Part shown: positions 12,900 to 25,073 of the stretch, piece after piece | Layout: each line of letters opens with the position of its first letter | Numbering within the stretch: the first letter of the stretch is position 1 | Assembly: GCF_014851395.1 (NCBI RefSeq) | Contig: NW_024042261.1 | Location: forward strand, 34,177,942-34,241,941 | From: Micropterus salmoides | Lineage: Eukaryota; Chordata; Actinopteri; Centrarchiformes; Centrarchidae | Length of the DNA: 64,000 nt | Direction: 5' to 3' | Made by a program: the position numbers and the translations under genes | The notes under the pieces: model-generated | Told to the model about the DNA's origin: nothing | What the model saw: only the letters and a program-made list of their open reading frames with translations | Databases searched by the model: none

Positions 12900-13878
12900 G
12901 ACGGTACAGCATCATTTATTGATGAATTCAGTTATATTATTTGACCTTGATATCTTTTGCTATATTTCTTCAGTTTTGGTGCTCCACAATGCTCATCATA
13001 AACTCAGCATGCATGCATACCAGTGCAGGTATGGTTCTATTTTCTTAGTTCACAAAATGCCCCTGATGGGTACAAAATTAACTTCAACTAAAATACGTTT
13101 TTATATTCTCTGATAGTTGATTTTTATATAAAATTACTAATTTCACAAATGTACACACATGTACCATTATAGTGTGGCTTGCAGCTTGAGGTGTAAATGT
13201 ATTAAGATGCAGGAAGAGATTTTCTTGTAGGTTTTTAGTATGGCCACTTGAGGGCAGCAGAATATTTTTCTCTGGTTATTTATTTGGACAATGTAGTGCC
13301 ATATTGAGACAGATTTTTATTCTACTCCTCTCCTTGTTTCAGTACTTAGGAAGAAAGAATGTTATATTTGTATAAAAAAAAGGGGGATGTGTGTTTAACC
13401 ATGAGCTTCTCTTTTAAGTTGGAACATTCAGACCTGCAAATCTAATTGAGAAGGATTATTTTGAATGACCTCCATCTGTTGGCAGTATTTTTGTCTTTTG
13501 GTGTCACAGCCCAACATACATTTCTTTTTTAAGGGTCTTACTCAACTCTTCTCGGCCAGTAGATGTTCAGTGAGAGGAGAATATTACTCATTACTCTCCT
13601 ACCCACATTATACCATTTCATGACCTTATATGATCCCCTAGCTCTCTCTCACATTAGGCTACATTCCTTCCAAACCTCCAAAATTCATTCTACACCAAAT
13701 GCTACCATGTTTCTTATCTACACTCAATTGGAGAACACTGCTGGAATGTGATGTCAGGAACTGTTTTCCTGACTTTCCTCTGCCTGGGAACTTTATCAGC
13801 AGGTATGTAAGCTCGTATCTGCCTCCCCAATGAGCTAATAAGCTGATGTTCCACCAAAAATACACACAGATGCTACAT

Positions 13879-13916
<38 letters not shown>

Positions 13917-16900
13917 GATATTGCAGGTACAATCTAACTGCAGGAATTTCTGATGAAGTCCTGAACGTCTTTCTCTAACTGGGATAATAATAAAATTTAG
14001 ACTAGGACTCTAATGTCAGCCCAGGCCAATCTCCATTCATTCACGACAGACTGCTTATACTGTAACCGTTTTGTTGACAGTTTTTTTCTGCTTACTACTG
14101 CTTATGCCAGTAAAATATCTTTCTGTTTTATTACTAATACACAAAAACTGCTTGAACTATCCAGAAAGTGCCTTAAGTTCCAATTGCACTTCCACAATTA
14201 ACACATCAGTATATATATGATTTTTGAGTGTTTGTTCTGCACCTGGCATTTCCTTTGAGCTCTGACCAGACTTGTGATCATAGCAAAGCTCTGGTATCTC
14301 GGATTAGCTGGAGGTCTTTCCACCAAACAGAAAAGAGCATACAGGTCTTTATTTTCAACATTATTTCCTCTCATTCACATTTCCTGCTTTCCTACACGGC
14401 AGGGTCAACCATTTATTACTTAGAGTAGTAGTGTTTATTTATGAAGTGACATGAGCTACAATGACATACATTGGTAAGTACTGTTAACAGACATTTCACT
14501 TAAACAGGATATTATACATATCCATTACACACTATACATACAGTATAATCCAACACTACATACCTGCAAAACTCACTATGAAGTAGAGTCAACACCACTG
14601 TGAGACACAGTCTCTGCAGTACTTGTCTGTTGAATTGTCTTGTGATTATGCCTATTTCCTGCATTTGCCATTGACGGCAACATTGCCCAGCACCATTGCT
14701 CTAAAAGTTGCTCCGTATGTCATCAGCTTTAGTTTTTTGTGTTTTGAACATGTAGTCAGAGACTGAGACTGACCAAAAATTAAGCAACAGTGGAGGAAAC
14801 TTCACCCAACAGCAGTCTTAGTAGAAAATGGTTCTTATTGAGAATGTTTCTTTTATTAGGACAAACAAAAGAACGCATTCTGGTTCTGTAATTTTCTGTT
14901 CTCTAAGATTACAAGAAAAGCATTCTTTTTGAGTCATTTCCTTTGTGGTTTGTGTTAAGGTTTAGATTTGGATTTAGATTTCTTGCTGTTGCAGGTAAGA
15001 AACCTCAGTGAATTTCTGTTCCCACCGAGTGGAAACAGTGAGCCAGTGTTGTTTATAGGGAGGGGGGGATTGCTTTATCTTTCTGACTTCAGGTGCTAGG
15101 CAACCTCTCTGCCCTTCACATTCCCCAGTATCGGTCAGGTGACCAGAGTTTGGCCAGAGCCAGCAGAGCATGGCCGGAGAGAAAGAATGCATTTTTTTTT
15201 CTTCTTTCTTTTTTTCAGTCGACCAGGTTTAAGTATTTGATGAAATTCAGTTTCATCACAGCCCCAGCACACTTTGGTTTACTAGACCACTGTTTGCTTT
15301 ACACAACAGTTTTCTTGGTTGTTGTTGTTTCTTGTCAAAACATGAAAATCTCACTTTTCTCCCTCACACTCAGTTTTTTCAAATAAAAATTAAGAGTTTC
15401 ATTTGATATGCTGCTATTTAGAAACAGGGAACCCTGTGTATTTTTGGATGGCTGCAAGGTGTATGTATCAATGATTAGCTTCACTATTGACCAAACATGC
15501 CCGAGGGTCTTAGACAAGTCACTGGAACGGCACTCAGGAAGTGCTGCTCACTGATAAACATGCTTTGCAATCATGATGCTCTTTCACGCCTCTGTGGAAA
15601 TAGATCAGTTTATTTACTCTACATTTAGTGGTTTGTGCTGAGTTTTGGTTAGTGTTATGTGATACCCTACACGGGCTGTTTACTGCAGCAGATTATTTGT
15701 GATTTAGTCAAAGAATAAAAGGAGATTTAAATAAATACCTGTCCAGATTTTAAAATGTGGAGCAGTGTTGTAATTTCTTTTATTTCTTCTTATAATTTGA
15801 GTAAACTTGTATTTCAGGATAAGGGGTAGGATGTTTCTCTTTAGTTTTTGTTTCAGTCAGCAAATAAATAATTGTAGCTTAAAAGAATGGTGCAATTTTA
15901 TAAAGGTTGCATTATATGCATTTCTCATGACATATATTCCAGCATTAGACAATCTGACTTCACCTGAACACAAATAAAATGTTTTGCCAATGTTCAAACT
16001 GAACAATATTTTGTCATATTGTCTTAATGTTCTTGGCAGTAGGAAATATTTTTGTGTTGAGGCATGTAAATGACAAACGTAAACTTCACAAATACTCTCT
16101 AGAATTTAAATGAGCTTTAATCTGTAGTTGCTGTAATCATGACCAGATGTCAAGCAGTTCCTTGTCCTTTGTTTGAAGCGACACTGATATGGGAGTAAGA
16201 GACAACAGTTGGAAAGAAATCTGATAGCACCAAGGGACCCCTCCCATATTTACTATGAGATGTTCATTAATATTTCAAGTCACTGCCTTTGTCAGGTGTG
16301 ACTGCAAGTGTTTTTGAAACTAGAGTGAGGCTTGACTCCTGTCTATCATGGAAACTCTGGATAATGGGTCTTTTGAATATGCTACAGTCTAGATAACTAC
16401 CATGCTGCTTTGCTCATTAAATAAAGATCATAAATAGCATGTAAAAACAGGACAGTGGAAGATTGAAGGGTAGTTGGATTTATCCTGGAACCTGCAGGTT
16501 GGCTAATTCAATGGACGAGTTTGAGCTAAAAATACTGTGCACTTTACCAGTACCAGTCTGTGGTGATACAGGGCAGCTCCCACAAATGAATGTGTGTAAT
16601 GGTATAAGTATGTGACAAGGTGTTGGAAAGAAAAATGCAAGCTCAGCCAAGCATCCAATGATAATTCTTGTTTAAAGGGTAAAAAAACAAACGAAACCTA
16701 CCTGGAGCGACTCCACTACTGCATGTTCAAACTTCTCACCTCTGCCTGTTAACTGATCCTGTGGCTAATTGTTTATAGTGTGCGTGGTTAAGTTGCCAGT
16801 TGCTGGTAACGTAGCCCTCAGGATTGAATGTCAGGGTACTCTTACAAAAGGCTCCTGGAAAGAACGCACTCCGTCATTTTTGTTACCGGTTTACTGACTC

Positions 16901-17320
16901 ATGTGTTATAAAATCTTAAAATGGAGCATGATCTTAAATATAAACAAATGAAAAGGTAATTTAGAAATGAAACAAGATAAGACATGCAGTATCTTAAAAA
17001 AGTTATGTTTATTTAAAAAACACTTGGGAGATACATGTACTGCAGTTGCATATAATACACACAGACAATTCCTTTTATGGGTGAACACAGGTTCATAGTC
17101 CTCTCCCTTCCCCCATTCCCACCCTTCCCACACTGCACTAAAAGCTGCACTGAATACAGTTGTCATCTGTCTTGACTTTTGCAGGTTATTAATGATACTC
17201 TTACTACAGTATTTACAACACATAATCCTGTTGATAACCCTGTCGTACCATTTTACACTTACAGTTCTTCCCTTTTGTTTACAGTGGTGCCTTATTATAA
17301 AGGTGATACATTAAGCAGTC
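12900..17320. other. intergenic, no gene recognised
   Basis: AT-rich noncoding DNA downstream of the first claudin. A perfect CA microsatellite lies at 13882-13914. Nothing else is supported. Confidence 0.5.
13882..13914. repeat. (CA)n microsatellite
   Basis: An uninterrupted run of alternating A and C, about 16 repeat units. Confidence 0.95.
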
Positions 17321-17668
17321 ATTTTGTTTTTTATTAAAAAAAAAATCAGTAATAAACATTAACAAGCGAGGACTGTATAAAAAGTATATGATCGTACAAT
17401 GATAATAACATTAAACGTGTTGACCTTAAAGATGTCTATTGGTTTGGAAACATGACTTAATTTCCACTCCTTTGTCTTTTGCATGTTTCTTTAGTCAGTC
17501 TCTGAAAAACAGAAGTCTAATTCAGAGAAAAGTAACATTAATAAATCAAACACATCCTTCATTATGGAGTCTCCTTGTTTCCTTGAGCTCTTTTCCTCAG
17601 TACACCCTCAGTTTGGTGTCAAGAGCAGGTTTGAGATTCAATAATGTCTTTTTCTCTTTGACCTTCAT

Positions 17669-18316
17669 TCATACATAGTCTTTCCTTTCTAACCCTGGGC
17701 CACCTGCAGACCGCGGGGCAGAGTAAGCCATTCGTGAAGGGTTGTATCTGGTCTCACGTGGTGGACAGGAGCAACAGAGCAGTCCACCACCAAGAATCAG
17801 GAGCGCAGCAGCTGCCCAGCCGATGTACATTGCTGCCCCCAGTTCCCTCCGCTGAGGGTCAGCAAGTAGAGGGTTGTAGAAGTCCCTGATTATGGTGTTG
17901 GCCGACCAGGAGACAGGGATGAGCTGCATGACCCCGGCAACAATGAAGAAGACCCCCGAGATGATCATCACCTTGGCCTTGGATGCCTCGTCGTCAATGC
18001 AGTTTGTGCACTTGGCCCCAGCGATGGAGATGAGCAAAGCCAGGATGGCTAACAGAATGGAGATAACGGTGAGGGCACGGGCAGCTTGGAGGTCTTGAGA
18101 AAGGGCGAGCATGGAGTCATAGACCTTACACTGCATCTGGCCTGTGCTCTGGACCACGCAAGTCATCCACAGGCCCTCCCACATGATCTGAGCTGTCACA
18201 ATGTTGCTGCCGATGAAGGCCGTTACCCTCCACATGGGGAGGGCGCACGCCACAATGGCAATAATCCATCCCAAAATGCACAGGGAAATGCCTATTAACT
18301 CCAACCCAATAGACAT
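17669..18316 (-). CDS. claudin 1 of the array (cldn3-like, 215 aa)
   Basis: Single-exon claudin, a four-pass tight-junction protein that polymerises into strands and sets paracellular permeability. Membrane segments fall at about 8-28, 81-101, 117-137 and 161-181. ECL1 carries the family signature W29, G48-L-W50, C53 and C63, followed by CKVYDSMLAL and the QAARAL motif at the start of TM2. ECL2 has DFYNPLL. TM4 is followed by a CCSCPP palmitoylation-type cluster. The tail ends RKDYV, a class II PDZ-binding site for ZO proteins. Length is as expected for CLDN3/4-type claudins, and the ATG sits at the usual distance before TM1. The N-terminus (MSIGLE) resembles mammalian CLDN3. It is the most conventional member of the cluster; exact orthology needs a tree. 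Confidence 0.95.
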   Translation of the reverse strand: MSIGLELIGISLCILGWIIAIVACALPMWRVTAFIGSNIVTAQIMWEGLWMTCVVQSTGQMQCKVYDSMLALSQDLQAARALTVISILLAILALLISIAGAKCTNCIDDEASKAKVMIISGVFFIVAGVMQLIPVSWSANTIIRDFYNPLLADPQRRELGAAMYIGWAAAALLILGGGLLCCSCPPRETRYNPSRMAYSAPRSAGGPGLERKDYV

Positions 18317-18488
18317 ACCGAAATGTCTTCCTCTGCTGCTGCTGAATGTGTGTCACACCTGAGAGGAGATCTCAGAAATAATCTGCTAAGGGGACGAGTA
18401 ATCCAGAGACCCAACTAGTAATTAAGTTAATTTCAGCCGTTGCTTCTGTGAGTGTGTGGCGATCTGTTGCCCTCGACTTTAGAAGTAT

Positions 18489-18496
18489 CCTTTATA
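18489..18496 (-). promoter_or_regulatory. TATA box, claudin 1
   Basis: TATAAAGG on the minus strand, about 170 bases upstream of the claudin 1 start codon; a suitable position for a core promoter with a short 5' leader. Confidence 0.5.
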
Positions 18497-18499
18497 AGG

Positions 18500-20690
18500 C
18501 AGATCAGGTAGAGGGGAGGAGCCTTTGAAAGAGCTGACATCACCAAAAGGGGACGAAGGACTCGGACACATTCTGCTATCATCTTACATGGCCAGCTTCA
18601 CAATGGGCCTGGTCACAAAGAGGCCTTTTACAGCTGAAAGGGCTCACAAGCATTGCATGTGTTAAGAAGACCAAAGAAACATTTCTAAGATGGATTAAGA
18701 TTTATTGTGTTGTTAAGATTTATTGTAATATTGAAAAAAAAGTTATTACATTTTATGTGAAGATGTTTATGTGAAAAGTTTGACTGATTTATCTTTGCTG
18801 TCAAATAAACTCTTTTTGTTGTCATGAAATCAGTTGTAAATGGAACATTATACTTTCAGAATTTGTGTATAACATTACAGTTTATCAGAAAGCTGTAGCC
18901 TACAGTTAATAATCACTGAATAACTCTTGTTTCAGTCTTAAGTAACTTGTTGATCACTTCCTCATAATTAGCCCAGGCATCTTTCTGCAGGTCCATGATG
19001 TTGCTTTTTTTAAATGACTTTGAAGAATGCCTGACCTTTATTCATACCGTGTTTATCCCGGGGAATCCCGTAATTTGCATGGCCCTCAAACTTTATTATC
19101 AATAATTCTCAAACACGAATTGTTAACGCCTGTCTGACATAACCCAAGTTACCACATCGTCTAGGAAACACAATATACGCACACAATCCACGTACTACGA
19201 AACATTTCAACACATCTCACTGCGACGTGGCCACTCATAACCCGATCCAAGGGGTGTGTGCGCAGCTGCTCTTTGCGCAGGCAGACGGACCTGTTGCAAA
19301 AATGTCAGCAGAAGACAAGGTGTAAGCTTAAAAGTGTAACCTGCACAGAGCAGGTTGAACTAACTCTCTCCTGCTCTCCTCGCCGACCTGCTGGAAAAAT
19401 AAAACTCCCATATTTTGAAACCTAAATGCAGGCATACCTCTGTTCTTCAGTAACTTGGAGTGAAAAACGTTGTGCTTTCAGTTTGACTGCAGCTTATTTT
19501 TTTTTAAATCATACAACGCTGTTATGAAAAGGTGTCATAAGACCAAGGATTGGGGAATACCCTTAAATTTTATGAACCCCTTCAGTTTAAGGATCACTTA
19601 AAGATTTGAGACTTATGTTTGATGTGCCTTAATAACTGCATAGTGTCTGCAGAATGTACTTGAAATTCTTCAGGGCTGCAACTTTCTCCCTTGAAATGCC
19701 CCCCACCCCCAGTATCTTGTAACCCAGTGTTGACAGCCCCCCAACCCTTCCCCCTTCTCCTGTCTTGAAACAGGTTCATTGTTTGGGAGGACAGTTCAGA
19801 GGGTAGAGTGTGGGGAAGCTGACAAAGCAGCAGTTCTTGTTATCATAGAGCCAACAGACGTGTGGGAGACAGCCAGGTGGATGGCTGCTGTGATAGACTC
19901 CCAGTCGTCAGCTTAATGGCTGTGTATGCAGGGTGGGGTGGAATGAGACATTATTTTTGCCCCTGTACAGTCAAATGTACAACTGACCAACTCAAAGGCA
20001 TATTGATATATCCATACTGCAAAATAGAGCAGTGGTTCTCAGACCACTTTTATGTGACAGTAGAATTCAGGGCATAAACATATTTTTGATGATGAGCATT
20101 TAAAAAACATAAATAAGGTTACTGATAGGTGCATTTTTTTATGATTTTCATCAAACTTTGAAATATCAAATGTTTGAGCCTCCATAACGAAACAGACAAC
20201 CTGAAAAAAACAGTGTCAAAATTTTTAATGATCAAGACAACAGAAGTAAAAAAACAGGACCTTTAATCAAAAACGTAACGTGTCAGACATGAAAACATTC
20301 GATGATTAACTGATTTATAAAACATATAGATAGATAGATAAAAAATATCTGCATTATGCTTCATGACAGGCTTCCTAGACTTAATCAAAACTGAAGGTTC
20401 TTTATAAAACACATACACAGACAATACAGAGTATAAACTACAGGACTAATCACATCATCAATATATTGTTAGCGTGAGTGCTTCCAACAGCCTCAAAGTT
20501 ACACACAAAGCTTTTTTTTTTGTTTGATGTAGGCTCTGTTCAAAAGAGCATACAGTACATTATATGGTGGCATGAATATAGGAGTTTTCCCCATCTCAAC
20601 ACGAAGACAGAAGTCGTTACTCTCCTCACTAGTTCTCTTTAAGCAGTTTTTTTCCATAATGGCAAAGGTGTAAGAAAAGGGCAGGTGCAC
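18500..20690. other. intergenic between claudins 1 and 2
   Basis: Holds the upstream region of claudin 1 and the presumed 3' UTR of claudin 2 (20.3-20.69 kb). A short GATA tandem (atagatagatagata) lies at about 20326-20340. About 19130-19420 has more CpG than its surroundings but no recognisable coding sequence. Confidence 0.5.
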
Positions 20691-20692
20691 GT

Positions 20693-21358
20693 TCAGACAT
20701 AGTCTCTCCTATCATAACCACTTGGGGCCACTGCTTGGGGCGACCTGCTTTGGGAGTATATCATTTTTGATGGAGGCCCATACCTTCTCTCAGGTTGCGG
20801 AGGGCAACTGGAGCAGAGGATACCCCCTCCAATGAGAAGAAATGCAGCTGCAGCCCAGCCCAGGTACAGAGCTGCACCTATCTCCCTCTTCCATGGAGTA
20901 TGTACGTTTGGATCGTAGAAATCCACGATGATCCTATTGGCGCACCACGACACAGGGATCAGCTCGGTCAGAGAAGCCAGGATGAAGGCCACCCCGGCAG
21001 CTTGCATCACCCGAGCCTTGGCCGACTCTTCTTCCAAGCAGTTGGTACATTTTGCCCCCATCATGGCCACCAGGATTCCCACAATGGAAAACACAATGGT
21101 AGTGACAGTGAGGGCGCGGGCGGCCTGAACATCTCTGCTTAGAGCCAACATGGAGTCGTGGAATTTACACTGTACATGACCTGTGGTTTGGGCAACGCAA
21201 TCCATCCAGATACCTTCCCAGGTCATATGGGCTGTGACAATGTTCGCCCCAATGTAAGCTGACACTTTCCACGCAGGCAAAGCGCAGGATACAGTGGCCA
21301 AAATCCATCCCAGGAAACCCAGAGTCACTCCAAGTATCTCCATCCCCACTGAAGGCAT
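20693..21358 (-). CDS. claudin 2 of the array (cldn3/4-like, 221 aa)
   Basis: Single-exon claudin. ECL1 has W30, G49-I-W51 (I for the usual L), C54 and C64. The segment between the cysteines reads VAQTTGHVQ rather than the common VVQSTGQMQ, so ECL1 is diverged from its neighbours. TM2 begins QAARAL, ECL2 has DFYDPNVHTPWKRE without the NPL motif seen in the other members, and TM4 ends GGGILCSSCPP. The cytoplasmic tail (about residues 187-221) ends RRDYV, a PDZ-binding site. The first ATG gives the normal spacing before TM1. It is on the same strand as claudins 1 and 3, which look like ancient tandem paralogues. Confidence 0.95.
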   Translation of the reverse strand: MPSVGMEILGVTLGFLGWILATVSCALPAWKVSAYIGANIVTAHMTWEGIWMDCVAQTTGHVQCKFHDSMLALSRDVQAARALTVTTIVFSIVGILVAMMGAKCTNCLEEESAKARVMQAAGVAFILASLTELIPVSWCANRIIVDFYDPNVHTPWKREIGAALYLGWAAAAFLLIGGGILCSSCPPQPERRYGPPSKMIYSQSRSPQAVAPSGYDRRDYV

Positions 21359-21364
21359 GTTGGA

Positions 21365-24200
21365 GCTGATGTCTTCTCTATCTCAGTAGGCAAAAGTGGA
21401 TTGAGCAAGTGTTCACTGCAGTGCTGATTGCTCAAATAAGCAGCAGATTTCTTTATCGCAGAAGGTGGAGACTTGGGGATTGGCCAGGGAAGAGTTCAAG
21501 TAGTATTCTGTCCAAAAAAACTAGCCTTGGCGTGTAATTGGCCATTCAACTTCCTCTGCCCCTGTAGCTCTCCCACCTATTTGGGTGAGGGGAGAGTAAA
21601 CAGAGGGTGTGGATCTCAGGTCTGGAGTTAAAGGATAACAGACATGGTAAAGATCGGTGGATGAATGATTGAAAACGGAAAACACTATCTACTCCCGCGG
21701 GTTTCTCATTGTACTCCTCTTTGACAGATGAGACAGATGTTTAGAATGCTGAATTGAATCTAACCAAAAATATAAATATCATTTTATAGTTTGTGTTAAG
21801 ACCATAAGCTGGTCAAAGGGGTCATAAATCATATTTTCTTTATTTTTAGTTCTACCGTTTTTTGTATGAAATTAAAAAACTGCTTGCTAGCAGTAAAGTT
21901 AATACATACTGGGTTAGAAATACTGACTGAAGATATTACAGTGAGTAGGTGAGGAGTTATGGAAAGTTCTTTCAAACATATTTGAGAGAGATAACGCCTA
22001 GAATCTTTCCAGTAACAATGGCTGACAGGATGCTTTAGTGGGTAAATGTTCTGACACACTGCCCTTAAATGTAAGTAGATGGTAATGTTAATTCTTTCCA
22101 CACAAAGCAGATCTTTATAATAAAAAATAAAAAAAAGAATTTCATTTAGAGACTAAAAGTTGATCAAATAATATGTAACAATGTTGAGATTTGTGCTGCT
22201 ATGTGATGCGAATAAAAACTTTCCCCAGCCGCCTATGTTATCATCTGAAGTTAATAGACCACATGTCGGAATAGCAGATAAACATCATTTATGAATATCA
22301 TATGTATTTTCTCTCTGGAGATAAACTTATTTCTAATGATCAGTCGTATAGAGAGAGAGTGGGCCAGTGTGTTTGAAGCTCAGACAATTGTCTGCGTGCA
22401 AAAGTTAAACTGAGGTCGAAACTCTTGATGCACTATGACCTTCAGAGCGGGGGCACTGATACGTGTGCACAAGGATGGGGGGTCTAATCAGTGTCTTTGT
22501 TCTGAAGGTCATAGTGCATCAGGAGTTTCCACCCCAGTTTAACTTTTGCATGTGCCACAGAAAAAGACTAAATACACACCTCTATTAGTTTTACCATGAA
22601 GCCTCTTCACACGCTGAATCTGCACCTTTGTCGGTTTGTAAATCAGTTTACAAAAAAGAAAGAGATTGGAAAGAAAGAGATTGCTTTACCAAGGTGATGT
22701 GGTGGCTGTGGTCAAACACAACTTCCCTTTAAACACAGCATGTATTTGATGATTGTGCAAAAGTCCAACATTGTGTAAGAAGTTTCTAATGCATCAGTGA
22801 GGCCATTCATTTCTTTCATTTCTTATGGCCACTCTCTTGCCATGCGATGATATGCCAAAATTTGGACACACCTTACTTGTATAGTGTTCAGTGTTTCAGC
22901 GCTGCAGCACCATCATGTTGTTGGGTTTTGTTGCAACCCCTATGAAGTGGGAGCTGGTGCTTTTAAGGTAGGTGTTGCAGTTTGTCTTCGTATGTGACTG
23001 TTGCACCTTACCATTAACACACGACTGCACAGCTGCTCTGTAACACAATCCTGCCAGTAGGGTCTGTGGTCACTCAAAGGGAGTGTTCAGGATATTTAGA
23101 AGCACACATCCTTTAGCTCTTTAACCTCATTTCACAGGCCAAAACAAGTTAAGAAACCCAGAAATGTTTTCAACCTGTACTTTTGTTTTGTCTACTTTCA
23201 ATTAACTGTATTGCTTGTTAATAAGAAGTACTGAATTGCCTGCAAGGCTGTATATCTCCTCTAAATGCAGCAGGCCCACTGTCCTGATGTGGTGTCACCA
23301 ACTGTCTACAACAAATCCAAAAACATGTCTCACTCAATATCTGCTTTTGTTTTGCCGTGACAAGTGACATTTTGAACATTTAAATACACTTTATTCTAGT
23401 GAATACCACCTGGGGAGGGAGGAAAACAGTTGCATACCATCGGATCAAAAGGGCCTTTGTGGCTCAGTTTGGACTCAATTACAGTGCAGGTTACATCCCC
23501 TTGCAGATGGAGACTTTTATCTCAGACTCAGTTTCACTCTCGCAAATGAAGGCCAAGCTACAATGGAGGGGAAGCATAAGGTGCTCTTCTGAAACAAGCC
23601 ACCCATTGTTTCAATCCTCAATTTAAATTGACATAAAATACCTCATTTCTACAAGCGCCAGTAATACAATTATTGGTCAAACTCTACAGCTGGCATCTGT
23701 GTCTGCATATCAAATAACTCATGTTACACTTAATTTAAGCATGCTTTTCTGGCTCTACATTTCTGATTCTGTGGCATGAAAGTGCTGAATTACAAACTCC
23801 ACTTTTTAGAATACATGAAAATTAGTAAATAATGGAACATGTTTTGTTCTTTTATTTATAATCACATAAAAAGTTGCTTTAATCAGAAATAATCTGCATA
23901 GACACTGTGTGAATATATTTATGATCAGACACCAACTTAATGTTTCTTAGAAAAAAGCTAGAATCTACAAATCTAAGCAAAAAGCAGTTTATTTGATGAA
24001 AATATTAAAAGCAACATATGATGCCCACCACTACAGAAAAACGGTCAAAAAACACTTCATGAAATAGGAAATATGCATCAGTGATTCATTCTTTATGTCC
24101 AAGCCTAAGATGCTGCATTAACATCTATGCAACCAAACATCCACATACAAATTTGCTAACACTCGTCACTGTATCTTCATCTGCACCCACATGTCATATA
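21365..24200. other. intergenic between claudins 2 and 3
   Basis: Claudin 2 upstream region and claudin 3 downstream region. It contains one clear structure, an imperfect inverted repeat at 22397-22550 (listed separately). I recognise no other gene or repeat family. Confidence 0.5.
22397..22550. repeat. 52-bp-arm inverted repeat (hairpin)
   Basis: The left arm, 22397-22448, and the reverse complement of the right arm, 22499-22550, match at about 48 of 52 positions, including a run of 21 identical bases (tgatgcactatgaccttcaga). The spacer is about 50 bases. It could be a very small foldback/MITE-type element or a transcribed hairpin; no coding sequence is present. Confidence 0.85.
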
Positions 24201-24205
24201 TATAT

Positions 24206-24874
24206 TCAGACATAGTCTCTTCTGGTGTATCCATTGACTGACACAGTCTTGACAGGTGAGTATTCAATCCGGGGAGGCATGGAGCCACCACCACTCGGTG
24301 CTGGAGCTGCTTTGGGTGGACAGGAGCAACAGAGTAGGGCTCCACCTAGGATGAGCAAGCAGGAGGCAGCCCATCCAAAGTACAGAGCATTACCAAACTC
24401 CCTCTTCCCCGTCTCCTCCAACAGCGGGTCATAAAAGTCTACGACGATGGCATGCGCGGTCCAGGACACAGCCACAAGCAGCAGCAGTCCAGCCACCACG
24501 AAGGTTATGCCAGCAGCCACCACAAGCCGTGGTTTACTGCTCACATCCCGGCTACAGTTGGTGCACTTGGCACCTGCCACTGACAGGCCGATGCCCACAA
24601 TGCCCAGTACCATGGAGACAATGACCAAGGCACGCGCGGCTTGCAGGTCCACTGGCAGCCCCAGCATGGAGTCGTGCACTCTGCAGTGCATCTGGCCTGT
24701 GCTCTGCACTGAACAGTTCATCCACAAGCCTTCCCAAATCACTTGGGAGATGACAATGTTCTGACCGATGTAAGCAGCCACCCGCCACATGGGCAGACCG
24801 CAGGCTACCATTACCCCCAGCCACCCGGCCACTGCCAGGATCATCCCAAGGATCTCCACTCCTGCAGAGTACAT
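24206..24874 (-). CDS. claudin 3 of the array (222 aa)
   Basis: Single-exon claudin. ECL1 has W30, G49-L-W51, C54 and C64, with CSVQSTGQMHC between; TM2 starts QAARAL; ECL2 has VVDFYDPLLEETGKRE; TM4 ends GGALLCCSCPP. The tail is Pro/Gly/Ser-rich (about residues 188-222) and ends RRDYV, a PDZ-binding motif. Relative to claudin 1 the loop after TM2 carries CTNCSRD, and TM3 is more valine/leucine rich. It resembles the CLDN3/4/6/9 branch; the specific orthologue is not determined. It is the last minus-strand member before the noncoding divide. Confidence 0.95.
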   Translation of the reverse strand: MYSAGVEILGMILAVAGWLGVMVACGLPMWRVAAYIGQNIVISQVIWEGLWMNCSVQSTGQMHCRVHDSMLGLPVDLQAARALVIVSMVLGIVGIGLSVAGAKCTNCSRDVSSKPRLVVAAGITFVVAGLLLLVAVSWTAHAIVVDFYDPLLEETGKREFGNALYFGWAASCLLILGGALLCCSCPPKAAPAPSGGGSMPPRIEYSPVKTVSVNGYTRRDYV

Positions 24875-25066
24875 AGTTGGAGCTGGGGATGAAGAAGGAG
24901 CTGAACAAGACTCTCTTCCAGGGCTCTGTGGGATAGAAGGCCCTCTGTGTCCACAGGCTCAACCCTCCTGAGATGAAGGCGTTATCGGATCCCGCTGGCT
25001 CAGTCAAGTCCTGCGTAAGACTTTTAGTGAGAGAGAAAGTGAGAGGGAAGAAACGGCTTCTACCTT

Positions 25067-25073
25067 CTTTATA
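25067..25073 (-). promoter_or_regulatory. TATA box, claudin 3
   Basis: TATAAAG on the minus strand, about 195 bases upstream of the claudin 3 start codon. Confidence 0.45.
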
